Both the position numbers and the translations under genes were made by a program. Below the pieces are notes generated by a model. That model was not told the origin of the DNA. It saw only the letters and a program-made list of their open reading frames with translations, and made no database searches. A stretch of 64,000 nt of DNA from an uncultured Pseudomonadota bacterium. GTDB lineage: Bacteria; Pseudomonadota; Alphaproteobacteria; RF32; CAG-239. The stretch covers positions 1-64,000 of the forward strand of contig CASFNB010000009.1 in NCBI GenBank assembly GCA_949295915.1. Reading direction: 5' to 3'. Shown in pieces: positions 44,541 through 53,342 of this stretch (position 1 is its first letter; the number at the start of each line of letters is the position of its first letter).

Positions 44541-47500
44541 TTGAAATTAGAGCTGAGAAAAAGGATGAGACAAGTTAAACAAACAGCAAAAGTTTTGACT
44601 TTTGCTTTTTGCGGTTTATTGTTCGGGGCTCAGCGAGTTTGTGCACAAGAAATCACAGCTATAGATTTCAACGGAGAAGTTTTGGGAAAAGTGATTCCGG
44701 ACGGAAATGTTGTTGGCTTTGACAATCGTTTAATCGGAAATATTAATGCCGATAGTATGATTATAAATTTTGACGGCAAATTGATCGGCGGTGTTGTTCC
44801 GCAAGGAATTGCCATCGGTAATGACACCGGTTTTTTAGGAAAAGTCAGCACAGACGGAACGGTTCGTTCGGCATCGGGAAAAGTGTTGGGGAAAGTTTTA
44901 CCGAGCGGTTTGGTCGTAAATGACTATTATGAAATTTTGGGTTCGGTTCTATTTCCCGGCTTGGTCTATGATGATGAAGGAAAAACGGTCGGGCGCTTAA
45001 CCGGAGATGGACAATATTCTGATTTGAAGGGACGAAAGATAGGTTTTGTTACACCGGACGGATATGCTTATCGCCGTGTCGGAGATGATTTTATATTAGA
45101 TGGCTTGCTGATTTCAAGTAAGATGGTCGTTTCAACAACGGGAGACTTCTTGGGAAGTATAGCTCCGGGAGGAGATGTCTCTGATTTTGATGGAAATATT
45201 ATCGGAAAAATAAAAGCCAACGGCTATGTCTATAATGATAAAAATGAAATCATCGGCGGTATGGTAAAATCAGGATATGCTTTTGATAATTATGGACAAT
45301 ATCTTGGATATATAGGTTATAACGGAGAAGTTTTGAATGAAGGAAAAGTTGTCGCTTGGCAAAGAGCAGACGGCTCAATTATTAATGACAAAAAAGAAAC
45401 AATCGGCACAAGTGTCAGTCTTTCTTCAACGGCAACAGATTCAAAAGGAAAATATATCGGAAGAATAGTTCCGGAAGGAAAAATTGCTATGGCCAAAGAA
45501 AGTACCGGTCGCATTTCTGCACGCGGTATGGTCGTTAATGAAGATGGAAAAAAAATAGGAGCTTTAATAAATACGGGGCCGGTATTTGATTATAAATCAA
45601 CAATAATAGGTCATTCTCTGTCAAATGGGCAAGTCATATCCCTTGGCGGCAGCAATATAGGAAAAGTGCAAAAAAATTATGCTTATAACATGCAGGGGCG
45701 CATTATCGGAACGACCATGAAGCCATCATTGGTATATGATAATAATAATCAGTTTGTGGGAATGAGCGGTATCACGGGAAGGGCTGGTCTTAAAAACAAT
45801 CAAGTAAAAGTTACTCCGTTTGGAAAAGTCATTTCATCAGAAGGTTTGTTTGCCGGCATGAGCCTGCTTCCGCAAGGAATTTATAACAAAATCGGCGCCA
45901 TGATTGCAGAATTAAGCCTAAGCGGTCAACCAACAACTTTAGGAAAAACAGCCGATGGCAAAATAATGCAAACAGGATTTTGGATTAATGAAAAGAATGA
46001 GTTTTTGGGTAAGGTTTTAAAGGCAAATTATGCTGTTGATAATAAGGGTGATTCAATAGGAACATTAAATCAGACAAATTTGATTTTAGATAAAAATAAA
46101 AAAATTTTGGGCAAAATTGTTCCTTCGGAATTTGTTGTAAAAACAGATAAAGAAACATCCTCAGATATAATGCCGCAAATAGGCAAAGCAATATCGGCAT
46201 TTATGGCTTTTGGTTTTGACGGAACGCTTCAAGGATATATAGATGATTTTGGCACGGTATATGATTTTGGTTACAATCCGATAGGTCGAGTATCAGCAAC
46301 ACAATATATATTGGATAATAATAATATATTAAGCGGTTATGCAATGCCGAGTTTGAGCGTTGTCGATAAAGATTGTGCTTTAATCGGATTTGTTACACCG
46401 AAAGGTGATGTGCGAAACTATAAAGATATTTACTTGGGAGTGGTATTAAATAACGGACAGGTTGTTAATGAAACCGGAGCCGTTATCGGTCACACTGTTG
46501 CTTCGGGAATGGCGATAGATGAAAATGGTAAAATTGTCGGCAGCCTGAACGGAGTTGGACAATTAACGGATAGTTCGGGTAAAGTTTTAGGCTGCAGCAG
46601 CAGTCGAGGACTGATAAAAAATAATGATGACAAAATTTTTGCCGGTATAGCCGTAGCAGATTCGGTAATGAGTCTCGAAAATGAGATTATCGGTCGAACA
46701 ACAATAGACGGCTCTGTTATAGGTCTTGATAGTAAAACTCTTGGAATAATGCAGCCAAACGGCAATGTTTCAGATAGAAGCGGCAAGTCAATAGGGCAAG
46801 TTTTCAAATATAGAGTAGCGTTTGAAGATAATGGAAGATATTTGGGGCGAGTAAGTGAAGATGCCAATGTCTATGATAATAAGAATCAAATAATCGGACG
46901 CGTGATGTTTGACGGCAGTGTCGTAAAAGAGAAAAAATATCTTGGTTTTGCTTTATATGATTTTTATGTATATGATAATAATTTCAACGTGCTTGGTGTC
47001 ATAGGAAAAGACGGAATAGTAAAAAGTTTAAATAACCGCACGTTGGGAAGCTTGCGCAGAGGTTTTGTTTTAACATCGGATGATCAGGTTATCGCTCGCG
47101 GCAATCGAGATTTTTATATTCGCAATGACAAACAAGAGATTATCGGTGAATTGCAGTTAAATGGTGATGTGATTGATAATTCCAATCAGGTGATAGGTAA
47201 ATTGGGCGGCTCGGGAAATATTATGAATAACAGAGGCGAGAAAATTGCTCAAGCTCGTCCGTTGCAATATTACAGCCGAATAAATATTGTCGAAGAAAAA
47301 AGTCAAAATGTAGTAATCGGAGCAGATGGTTCAATAATCGGATATGTTGATGAAAAAGGTAATGTCGTCGATAAAAATGGTAATAAAATTTCAGGGTATA
47401 ATGTCAATAAAAAAGGCTTAGTAACAGATGCCTCGGGCAACGTAATCGGAAGAATCATAAATCCCAATAATGTAGTAGATAAAAATGGCAATATTATCGG

Positions 47501-49589
47501 GTATAAGACGGAAGATGGTCGCGTTTTTGATAAAAATGGCGTAGAAATTGGACGTGTAGATGAATTAGGATTCGTAAGAAACAAAAACAATGAAGTTATC
47601 GGATATATTGCTGATAATAAAAACGTTGTAAACGAAGACGGACAAATTGTCGGTCGTTTACAAGAAAATGGCACTGTCATAAACGATAAGGGAGAAATTA
47701 TCGGAGAAAAAGATATCAATAACAATATAGTAGATAAAAATGGTAATATTGTAGGTATATTAGATGATAGTAATGCGGTTCGTGATAATAAAGGTAAAAT
47801 AATCGGTCATGTACAGCCGGATAATAAAGTTGTAGATTTTAAAGGAAAAATAATTGGGTTAAAAAATGCTGCCGGACAAATAACAGACGGTTTAGGGAAT
47901 ATAATAGGCAAGATATTTCCCGATGGTAGAATTTTTGATGAAAAGGGCAATTTAATCGGGCAGTTACAACCGGACGGAACGGTAAAGGATTTAAACGGAA
48001 AAGTTATTGGCAAAGTTGATGAAAACGGAAACGTCTTAGATGCAAACAACAATATAATCGGTGGTATGGGTTCAAATTGGTATGAAAAAGTAAAAGAGCC
48101 GACAAAGAAAAAAGAAGATACGGAAATACCTCTGGTCGGTACCTTGGGAGACGGAAGCCAGTATCGCAAATCATTGAATATAGCATTGACACCGGACGGA
48201 GGATATCTTGGCGAGATAATGGACGACGGGACGGTAGTCGATAAAAAAGGTCGAGTTGTCGGAAGAAAACTTCCCGATGGTTTAATCGTAGATAAAGACG
48301 GAACATTAATCGGAATAGAAGAGATAAAAAAACCGAAAGGTGGAGATATTTTTGTACCGGCAGGTAGCTTTGGAGAAGGGTCTGCATACGGAGTTGGTGT
48401 CGGTCCGGGCGATAATTTGGGACCGGGCGGGGGATATGGCCCCGGAGAAAGATATAATCCGCAAAGAAGCGCTGCTCTGGCAGTTGCACAAGGACAAAGG
48501 CGTCAGAATATGCAGGTTGGGAAAATCAGCACAAATGTGAGAAAAGAGGCCTTTGACGGGATGCAAAAAGACTGGACGGAACAAGGTATAGAAAAGGCCA
48601 TATCATCATGGCGTGTTGATATGAGTGAGATGATATTGGCAGACAAGCCGATACCGGCAGTTTTGGCACGCTCCATCGATTCTAACAACCCCACGCCTGT
48701 GACCGCATTTGTGGAAAGAAACGTATATGCCGAAGAAGGAAGAAACATATTAATTCCGGCAGGAAGTCGTTTTATCGGAGAGTTAGGCGGTTTGTCACCA
48801 ACATCAGAGGTGTCATCTGAATCAGCAAAAGTTCAGATAAGCTGGCAACGTTTGATTCGTCCCGATGGCTCAATGTTTAAATTTGATGGTTTGACGGCAG
48901 ATGCACAAGGACGCGGAGGCGCACTCGGATATTTGGATAAACAGCTGTTCAAACGTTACACCATGCCAGTGATGACAACGGTTTTGACCAGTACAATGGC
49001 ATATATGATGGCAACGGATGATGATGGTAATGGAGAAACAGAAAGTTCCAAACAGGAAGCCGCCAATGACGCTCGTCAAAACTTTTTGGATCAAATGAAC
49101 CAAATGTTTGAGCAAATTTTGCAAGACAAATCGAGTATTCAGGCCATGTCGTACGTTCCTGCGGGAACTCGTATCATTATTTTCCCAAAAGTTGATTTGT
49201 GGTTAAGAACAACAGAAAATGACACGGATGATCAATATATGGGCAATGCAAATGTTTTGATTAATGATGAAGCCCGACTTCAAGGTCGAGATAAACCTGT
49301 TCAAAACACCAGCGGAACGAGTGTCAGCACAAGCCCGTCAGACAATGGACAAGTAAGTTACCAAGAAGGAAATGAAACATCGCAGTCAGTTCCGCTCATA
49401 TCGGATGACCGATATAAGAAAAACAATACAAAACAAGTTGTTGTTCCACCTCCGCCGCCATCTTCGTCGTCATCATCAAATACGGCGTCGTCTGGCAACA
49501 CACCGAAAACATCGACAAACTCAGGAAGTAATAGCTCAAAAAATAGTGGAAACAATAACAGCAACGCATCTGTTCCGCAGTTGTTTTGA
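44541..49589 (+). CDS. virB10: Giant VirB10/TrbI-family protein with 17-residue repeats
   Basis: 1682 residues from a TTG 9 bases after GGAGG. A signal-type helix ends VCA (about 35). About 70 repeats of NIIGxVxxDGxVxDxxG fill residues 36 to ~1290, then a Gly-rich linker (GAGPGDN-like), then a VirB10 C-terminal domain (~1365-1570): PIPAVLARSID, ILIPAGSRFIGEL, SWQRLIRPDG, YVPAGTRIIIFPKVDLW. The tail is Ser/Pro-rich and disordered. Normal VirB10 is ~400 residues. CagY and DotG are other repeat-extended VirB10s, but their repeats differ. Ends 12 bases before virB11. Confidence 0.88.
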   Translation: MKLELRKRMRQVKQTAKVLTFAFCGLLFGAQRVCAQEITAIDFNGEVLGKVIPDGNVVGFDNRLIGNINADSMIINFDGKLIGGVVPQGIAIGNDTGFLGKVSTDGTVRSASGKVLGKVLPSGLVVNDYYEILGSVLFPGLVYDDEGKTVGRLTGDGQYSDLKGRKIGFVTPDGYAYRRVGDDFILDGLLISSKMVVSTTGDFLGSIAPGGDVSDFDGNIIGKIKANGYVYNDKNEIIGGMVKSGYAFDNYGQYLGYIGYNGEVLNEGKVVAWQRADGSIINDKKETIGTSVSLSSTATDSKGKYIGRIVPEGKIAMAKESTGRISARGMVVNEDGKKIGALINTGPVFDYKSTIIGHSLSNGQVISLGGSNIGKVQKNYAYNMQGRIIGTTMKPSLVYDNNNQFVGMSGITGRAGLKNNQVKVTPFGKVISSEGLFAGMSLLPQGIYNKIGAMIAELSLSGQPTTLGKTADGKIMQTGFWINEKNEFLGKVLKANYAVDNKGDSIGTLNQTNLILDKNKKILGKIVPSEFVVKTDKETSSDIMPQIGKAISAFMAFGFDGTLQGYIDDFGTVYDFGYNPIGRVSATQYILDNNNILSGYAMPSLSVVDKDCALIGFVTPKGDVRNYKDIYLGVVLNNGQVVNETGAVIGHTVASGMAIDENGKIVGSLNGVGQLTDSSGKVLGCSSSRGLIKNNDDKIFAGIAVADSVMSLENEIIGRTTIDGSVIGLDSKTLGIMQPNGNVSDRSGKSIGQVFKYRVAFEDNGRYLGRVSEDANVYDNKNQIIGRVMFDGSVVKEKKYLGFALYDFYVYDNNFNVLGVIGKDGIVKSLNNRTLGSLRRGFVLTSDDQVIARGNRDFYIRNDKQEIIGELQLNGDVIDNSNQVIGKLGGSGNIMNNRGEKIAQARPLQYYSRINIVEEKSQNVVIGADGSIIGYVDEKGNVVDKNGNKISGYNVNKKGLVTDASGNVIGRIINPNNVVDKNGNIIGYKTEDGRVFDKNGVEIGRVDELGFVRNKNNEVIGYIADNKNVVNEDGQIVGRLQENGTVINDKGEIIGEKDINNNIVDKNGNIVGILDDSNAVRDNKGKIIGHVQPDNKVVDFKGKIIGLKNAAGQITDGLGNIIGKIFPDGRIFDEKGNLIGQLQPDGTVKDLNGKVIGKVDENGNVLDANNNIIGGMGSNWYEKVKEPTKKKEDTEIPLVGTLGDGSQYRKSLNIALTPDGGYLGEIMDDGTVVDKKGRVVGRKLPDGLIVDKDGTLIGIEEIKKPKGGDIFVPAGSFGEGSAYGVGVGPGDNLGPGGGYGPGERYNPQRSAALAVAQGQRRQNMQVGKISTNVRKEAFDGMQKDWTEQGIEKAISSWRVDMSEMILADKPIPAVLARSIDSNNPTPVTAFVERNVYAEEGRNILIPAGSRFIGELGGLSPTSEVSSESAKVQISWQRLIRPDGSMFKFDGLTADAQGRGGALGYLDKQLFKRYTMPVMTTVLTSTMAYMMATDDDGNGETESSKQEAANDARQNFLDQMNQMFEQILQDKSSIQAMSYVPAGTRIIIFPKVDLWLRTTENDTDDQYMGNANVLINDEARLQGRDKPVQNTSGTSVSTSPSDNGQVSYQEGNETSQSVPLISDDRYKKNNTKQVVVPPPPPSSSSSSNTASSGNTPKTSTNSGSNSSKNSGNNNSNASVPQLF
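44640..48330 (+). repeat. 51-bp (17-residue) repeat array in virB10
   Basis: Continuous series of the same unit as in the preceding gene, best conserved at 47300-48070 (NIVDKNGNIVG-type). The 44.6-47.3 kb part is more diverged and interrupted. Confidence 0.9.
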
Positions 49590-49601
49590 AAGGAGTAAAA
49601 C

Positions 49602-50570
49602 ATGACATTTGCCGTTTTAGAGTCAGTTCTTCGTCCATTGTCATATTGGTACAATCAAGACAATATAGAAGAGGTTGCAATCAATCGTTCAGGACAGATA
49701 TGGCTGCGTTTACGCGGAAAAAGAGCATATCCGTGGGTAATGTATAAGGATGAGAAGCTAACGAAGGATTATCTTGTAGATTTGTTGTATATTATAGCTA
49801 ACACATACGAACTTCCGTTTGATCCGGTTGCCGGAAGTCCGGTCGTATATGCCACCATACCGGGAGAACACCGTTTTTCTGCCATAGCTGGGAAAAATGT
49901 AATGTATGATCAAGATGACTTAACCGGAGGTGTTGCCTTAACCATTCGTATTCATAGTGATGATGTTGCATTTGGTTTGGGCGATTATGGATTGTCGCAA
50001 GGAACAAAACTACATCAAATAAATGTATTAAAGCAGATTAAAGATCCGGAAGATCCGTATGAAAAACTTTTGCTAAGCATAAAACGAGGTGATCATATTT
50101 TAGTATCGGGAGCCACAGCAACAGGTAAAACGACATTTTTAAATAACTTATTGAAAATTTTAGATATTCATAAAAGAATATTAACCATAGAAGATACACG
50201 AGAATTGCTTGTTCCGCATCCCAATCGTGTTCATATTACGCTATCTCGTACGGAGCAAACTAACGAATTGACATACGCCAAAGTCATTGACTTAGTTGTA
50301 CGTTTTACCCCTGATGCCATTATCGGCGGTGAGATTTCTACCAGTAACGCGGCAGCAATATGGGAGTTGATGGGATCTGGTCACGATAACTGTTTGGCAA
50401 CAATTCACGCTGAAAGTTCGGAAGCGGCATATAATGCTTTTGTTGACAGAATTATGCACTCATCACCGACCATTGACAGAAATAAAACCATTCTTGAGAT
50501 GAAGAAGAAGCTGAGAGTTGTTCAAATTAACCGTGATGGCAACTTACGTGCGGTTACGGAAGTAACATAA
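49602..50570 (+). CDS. virB11: VirB11-like secretion ATPase
   Basis: 322 residues. N-terminal domain with EEVAINRSGQIW and LAIRIHS-type strand; Walker A GATATGKTT near 169, TIEDTRELLVPH (Asp box), IIGGEIS (Walker B), CLATIHAESS (His box). The Arg that normally follows GE in VirB11 (GEVR/GEMR) is Ser here. It powers switching between pilus assembly and secretion at the inner membrane. AAGGAG start; last gene of the operon, before a terminator. Confidence 0.9.
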   Translation: MTFAVLESVLRPLSYWYNQDNIEEVAINRSGQIWLRLRGKRAYPWVMYKDEKLTKDYLVDLLYIIANTYELPFDPVAGSPVVYATIPGEHRFSAIAGKNVMYDQDDLTGGVALTIRIHSDDVAFGLGDYGLSQGTKLHQINVLKQIKDPEDPYEKLLLSIKRGDHILVSGATATGKTTFLNNLLKILDIHKRILTIEDTRELLVPHPNRVHITLSRTEQTNELTYAKVIDLVVRFTPDAIIGGEISTSNAAAIWELMGSGHDNCLATIHAESSEAAYNAFVDRIMHSSPTIDRNKTILEMKKKLRVVQINRDGNLRAVTEVT

Positions 50571-50571
50571 T

Positions 50572-50614
50572 AAAAATCAAAACCCCTTAAATTTTTTAAG
50601 GGGTTTTGATTTTT
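50572..50614. terminator. Bidirectional intrinsic terminator between virB11 and the secretin operon
   Basis: A ~20-bp perfect stem (AAAAATCAAAACCCCTTAAA paired with its complement) with a TTT loop; serves both converging operons. Confidence 0.92.
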
Positions 50615-51320
50615 ATTGTAAAGGCGGAATATTAAACTGAGCTATTTCACCGGGTTTAATTTTTCGGTTAGAATAGCGCATGTTTCCGGTTTCAATAATA
50701 AAGCGCTGGCGTCCGGTTAACTGAGATGCCAAATCATAAAAATCACTGGCGCTCAATTCTTGTCTTTGCGGGTTCATAATATAAAGAACACAGCCTTGAG
50801 TTTTTTCGGCAACACCGCAACGAGCACGACCTCTCGGTACCTCAGAATTAACAACAACGCCTTGTAAGCCGTCGCGCACAACTTTCTGTTCACCGAACAA
50901 CAATTTGGCAGCCAAAGCTCCTATGATAAAAGCAGCAACGCCGATAGCAATGGCAATTTTTTTTGCAACAAAATCATTTCCGCTAGCAAAAGCATTGGGA
51001 TTTTGCTCATAAAGCATTTCTTCTTCATTAATAAAATGAGGAATATTGTTATCTGAAAAATTTTGTTGATTTTCAACAGAAGCCGCATCAGAAATTGTCG
51101 GGAGCATAATATCCTGAGAAAGGTCATCAGAGGCAGATGTATTTACGTTGTTTGCCGATTGATTAGATGCGCTATGCGGATAAGGATTCACTTGAGACGA
51201 TGGCTGAAGCGGCATATTTCCGGACTGCGGTTGAATGCGCTTTATCGGGCGTTTAACTTTTTTAAGGCGTCTGGTTGGATCAGGATTCATAGGATTTTGA
51301 AAATTAGGAGTATCATTCAT
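50613..51320 (-). CDS. Bitopic membrane protein of the secretin operon, unknown
   Basis: 235 residues. Pro/Asn-rich basic cytosolic N-terminus (~110), one membrane helix (IAIAIGVAAFIIGALAAKLLF), then a periplasmic domain with two Cys (RARCGVAEKTQGCVLY) and a C-terminal IETGNMRYSNRKIKPGEI. The layout is like pilus/secretion adaptor proteins (PilO or PilP-like), but no family is recognised. Last gene of its operon, next to a secretin lipoprotein; I infer a secretin partner. Confidence 0.6.
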   Translation of the reverse strand: MNDTPNFQNPMNPDPTRRLKKVKRPIKRIQPQSGNMPLQPSSQVNPYPHSASNQSANNVNTSASDDLSQDIMLPTISDAASVENQQNFSDNNIPHFINEEEMLYEQNPNAFASGNDFVAKKIAIAIGVAAFIIGALAAKLLFGEQKVVRDGLQGVVVNSEVPRGRARCGVAEKTQGCVLYIMNPQRQELSASDFYDLASQLTGRQRFIIETGNMRYSNRKIKPGEIAQFNIPPLQ

Positions 51321-51342
51321 GGTGTATTTCCTCTATCGGGAA

Positions 51343-52608
51343 TTAAATTTTGTTTTGAAGGTGTTGATTTGTTTTCATGGTGCGAATAATACGAGGAACC
51401 ATAAAGACAATCGTTTGAGAATCATTATCTTTAGAACCGAAAATTTCATTTGGAATACCAATAATTAAGAAATTTTCACCTAACTGGCTGCGAATAGAAA
51501 ACTGGGTTATTTCTCCGCCGGTAGAATCTAAAGTAATATTTGAGAATATTTTATTTTTTTGTTCAATGGATGCTTTAGCCAAAATAGATAAATTAGCATC
51601 AATATCTTGTCTTTGCCCGCATTTTCCAACATCAAAGCGCGCATACCAAAGGTTGGGTACAACAAATTTGCCCTGTGCAACCGGAACAACCTTTCCATAC
51701 ATTGATAAGAAAAGGTTGAGTGCTTCAATATTTAAATCATTAGATGTAGTTAAGACACGACCGATAACGCCGGTTTTGGCCGATTTAATAGTGCCATAGT
51801 CAAAAGTATTAAACAAACTTTGCCACGGAATATCTTTTTGAGGATTTGTCGGATAAACCTTAACGACATACACATCAAAGGCAATAAGCAAGGGGTTTTC
51901 TTCAAAATATCCGATAAGAGTCAAGATTTTATTTCTAAGCTCAAAGTCGGCGTCAAAAGTAATGGAATAGTCATCCCAATCGGAAGAAATATCAGTAATA
52001 CCGGATCCTCTTAAGACATCAAGTAAGGCGAGCAAAATCGGTCTTGATTTAGGAACATAGAGACTAAAATTAGCTTTTCTGCTGATTCTTAAAGTTTTAT
52101 TATGAGCATCGTAGGAATAATAAATCTCAGCGGCATCAGCAATCATTTTAATAACTTCAGAGAGTTCTCCACGCAAATTTTCTGCGGAAATACTGGCATA
52201 AGGAGGTTCTTTAGCAATAAGCTTTATTCCGGCCTCTTTGGTCAGTTTTAATAAAGCTTTTTCAGCCGGCATGGTTTCAAAAGAGAAACCGGTTACTTCA
52301 AAACGAGGCATCAAATCATTACTTCCGTTTTGTACCAAGTTAAAAGCTTTAACATTGTACGGAATGCTGGTAATCATTTGCTGTGTTTGCCAGTTGACGG
52401 AGCATCGTAAAGGTGTTTCTAAGTCAAAAAGGCGAGCTCCTTTAGGTGTTTTAATAATATTTGGATCTTGAGGAAAAGAGATTTTGGCTTCAATTCCGGT
52501 TTTTTTAAAATTGATAATAGGAGCAGTTTCTTCATGCTGCTTGCAAGCATTCAAAGAAAATAAAAGAGAAAGCATTAAGCCAAAATATATAAAATTATGC
52601 AGTTTCAT
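51343..52608 (-). CDS. PilN-like secretin lipoprotein, divergent second copy
   Basis: 421 residues with lipobox LNAC (Cys22). Domains follow the PilN order: STN-like (FSFETMPAEKALLKLTKEAG), N-type domains (DDYSITFDADFELRNKIL), AFDVYVVKVYPTNPQK, NIEALNLFLSMYG, and a secretin end (QLGENFLIIGIPNEIF, TIVFMVPRII). It is shorter than PilN (539) and its last part lacks an obvious long barrel region. So it may be a ring-forming outer-membrane lipoprotein that does not open as a full gate. Overlaps the previous gene by one base. Confidence 0.72.
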   Translation of the reverse strand: MKLHNFIYFGLMLSLLFSLNACKQHEETAPIINFKKTGIEAKISFPQDPNIIKTPKGARLFDLETPLRCSVNWQTQQMITSIPYNVKAFNLVQNGSNDLMPRFEVTGFSFETMPAEKALLKLTKEAGIKLIAKEPPYASISAENLRGELSEVIKMIADAAEIYYSYDAHNKTLRISRKANFSLYVPKSRPILLALLDVLRGSGITDISSDWDDYSITFDADFELRNKILTLIGYFEENPLLIAFDVYVVKVYPTNPQKDIPWQSLFNTFDYGTIKSAKTGVIGRVLTTSNDLNIEALNLFLSMYGKVVPVAQGKFVVPNLWYARFDVGKCGQRQDIDANLSILAKASIEQKNKIFSNITLDSTGGEITQFSIRSQLGENFLIIGIPNEIFGSKDNDSQTIVFMVPRIIRTMKTNQHLQNKI

Positions 52609-53282
52609 TATTCATCAACCTTATTGGGTACGGCCTGAGGATTTTGAGGAGCAGAGGGTTTTATAATTTTAACAATTTTTTTTACGGTAGCCGTATGGAC
52701 CGGAGCATTATTTGCGGGAGCATTAGGTTGCAACGGGGCCGAAGCAGTTTGGTTTTGCTTTTGGCTCAGAGCCAAAGAGCTATCTTCTTCAGCTTCCAAA
52801 TTTTGTTTAGCCATTAATTTTTCAATAACTTCATCCATGCTCATACCGGCACCTACAGTTGGGTCAACGGCTTTATCCTGAGCAATGGATCCGAGAGCAT
52901 CTTTCATTCTTTCCAACTCTTGAGCGGTATCTTGCTTAATCATATCGGGAGTAGAATTATTTTTGAGCTCTATTTTATAATCATTAAGATTTTTTTTAAA
53001 GGTCTGCATTCCGCCGGCAATTTTCTTTTCAACGTAAGGATACAACTCCGAGTGAGCCAAAATAAAATCACCGCTTTCGCTAATTTCTTCCAAAACATCC
53101 AAAATATAATTATAGAACGGATATTCCTCAATAGCAATATTTCCTTTACGAATACAACGAGCTGCGATTCTTGAAATAGTACGATCCAAATAATCTTTCA
53201 GCAAGATATAATTATCCAATACCCATAAAGTATCTTTATCAACTTGGGGAAGAGGTGTTGTTTTATTTTGCTGTCCGTCCAT
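52608..53282 (-). CDS. Cytosolic helical protein, unknown
   Basis: 224 residues, no signal or membrane helix. A helical core (VLDNYILLKDYLDRTISRIA, FILAHSELYPYVEKKIAGG) is followed by a Gln/Asn/Pro-rich tail ending VKKIVKIIKPSAPQNP. The basic-Pro tail resembles the N-terminus of the 235-residue neighbour (RLKKVKRPIKRIQPQ). Its stop overlaps the secretin start by one base. No family recognised. Confidence 0.6.
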   Translation of the reverse strand: MDGQQNKTTPLPQVDKDTLWVLDNYILLKDYLDRTISRIAARCIRKGNIAIEEYPFYNYILDVLEEISESGDFILAHSELYPYVEKKIAGGMQTFKKNLNDYKIELKNNSTPDMIKQDTAQELERMKDALGSIAQDKAVDPTVGAGMSMDEVIEKLMAKQNLEAEEDSSLALSQKQNQTASAPLQPNAPANNAPVHTATVKKIVKIIKPSAPQNPQAVPNKVDE

Positions 53283-53342
53283 GTTTGGCTCCTTTAATCA
53301 ATACCAATTTATCGTAGCTCTCGAGCTTTGTAAATTATTATT

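Noticed and set aside
44521-44560. Frameshift splitting one giant VirB10 gene into two
   Set aside because: The downstream gene has its own GGAGG site and signal peptide, and the upstream one ends with a normal stop; two genes are more likely.
23306-50570. Dot/Icm (type IVB) secretion system
   Set aside because: Gene order and motifs (VirB3, VirB4, VirB8, VirB9, VirB11) are of VirB type; no DotA, DotC, DotD or DotL is recognised in the window.
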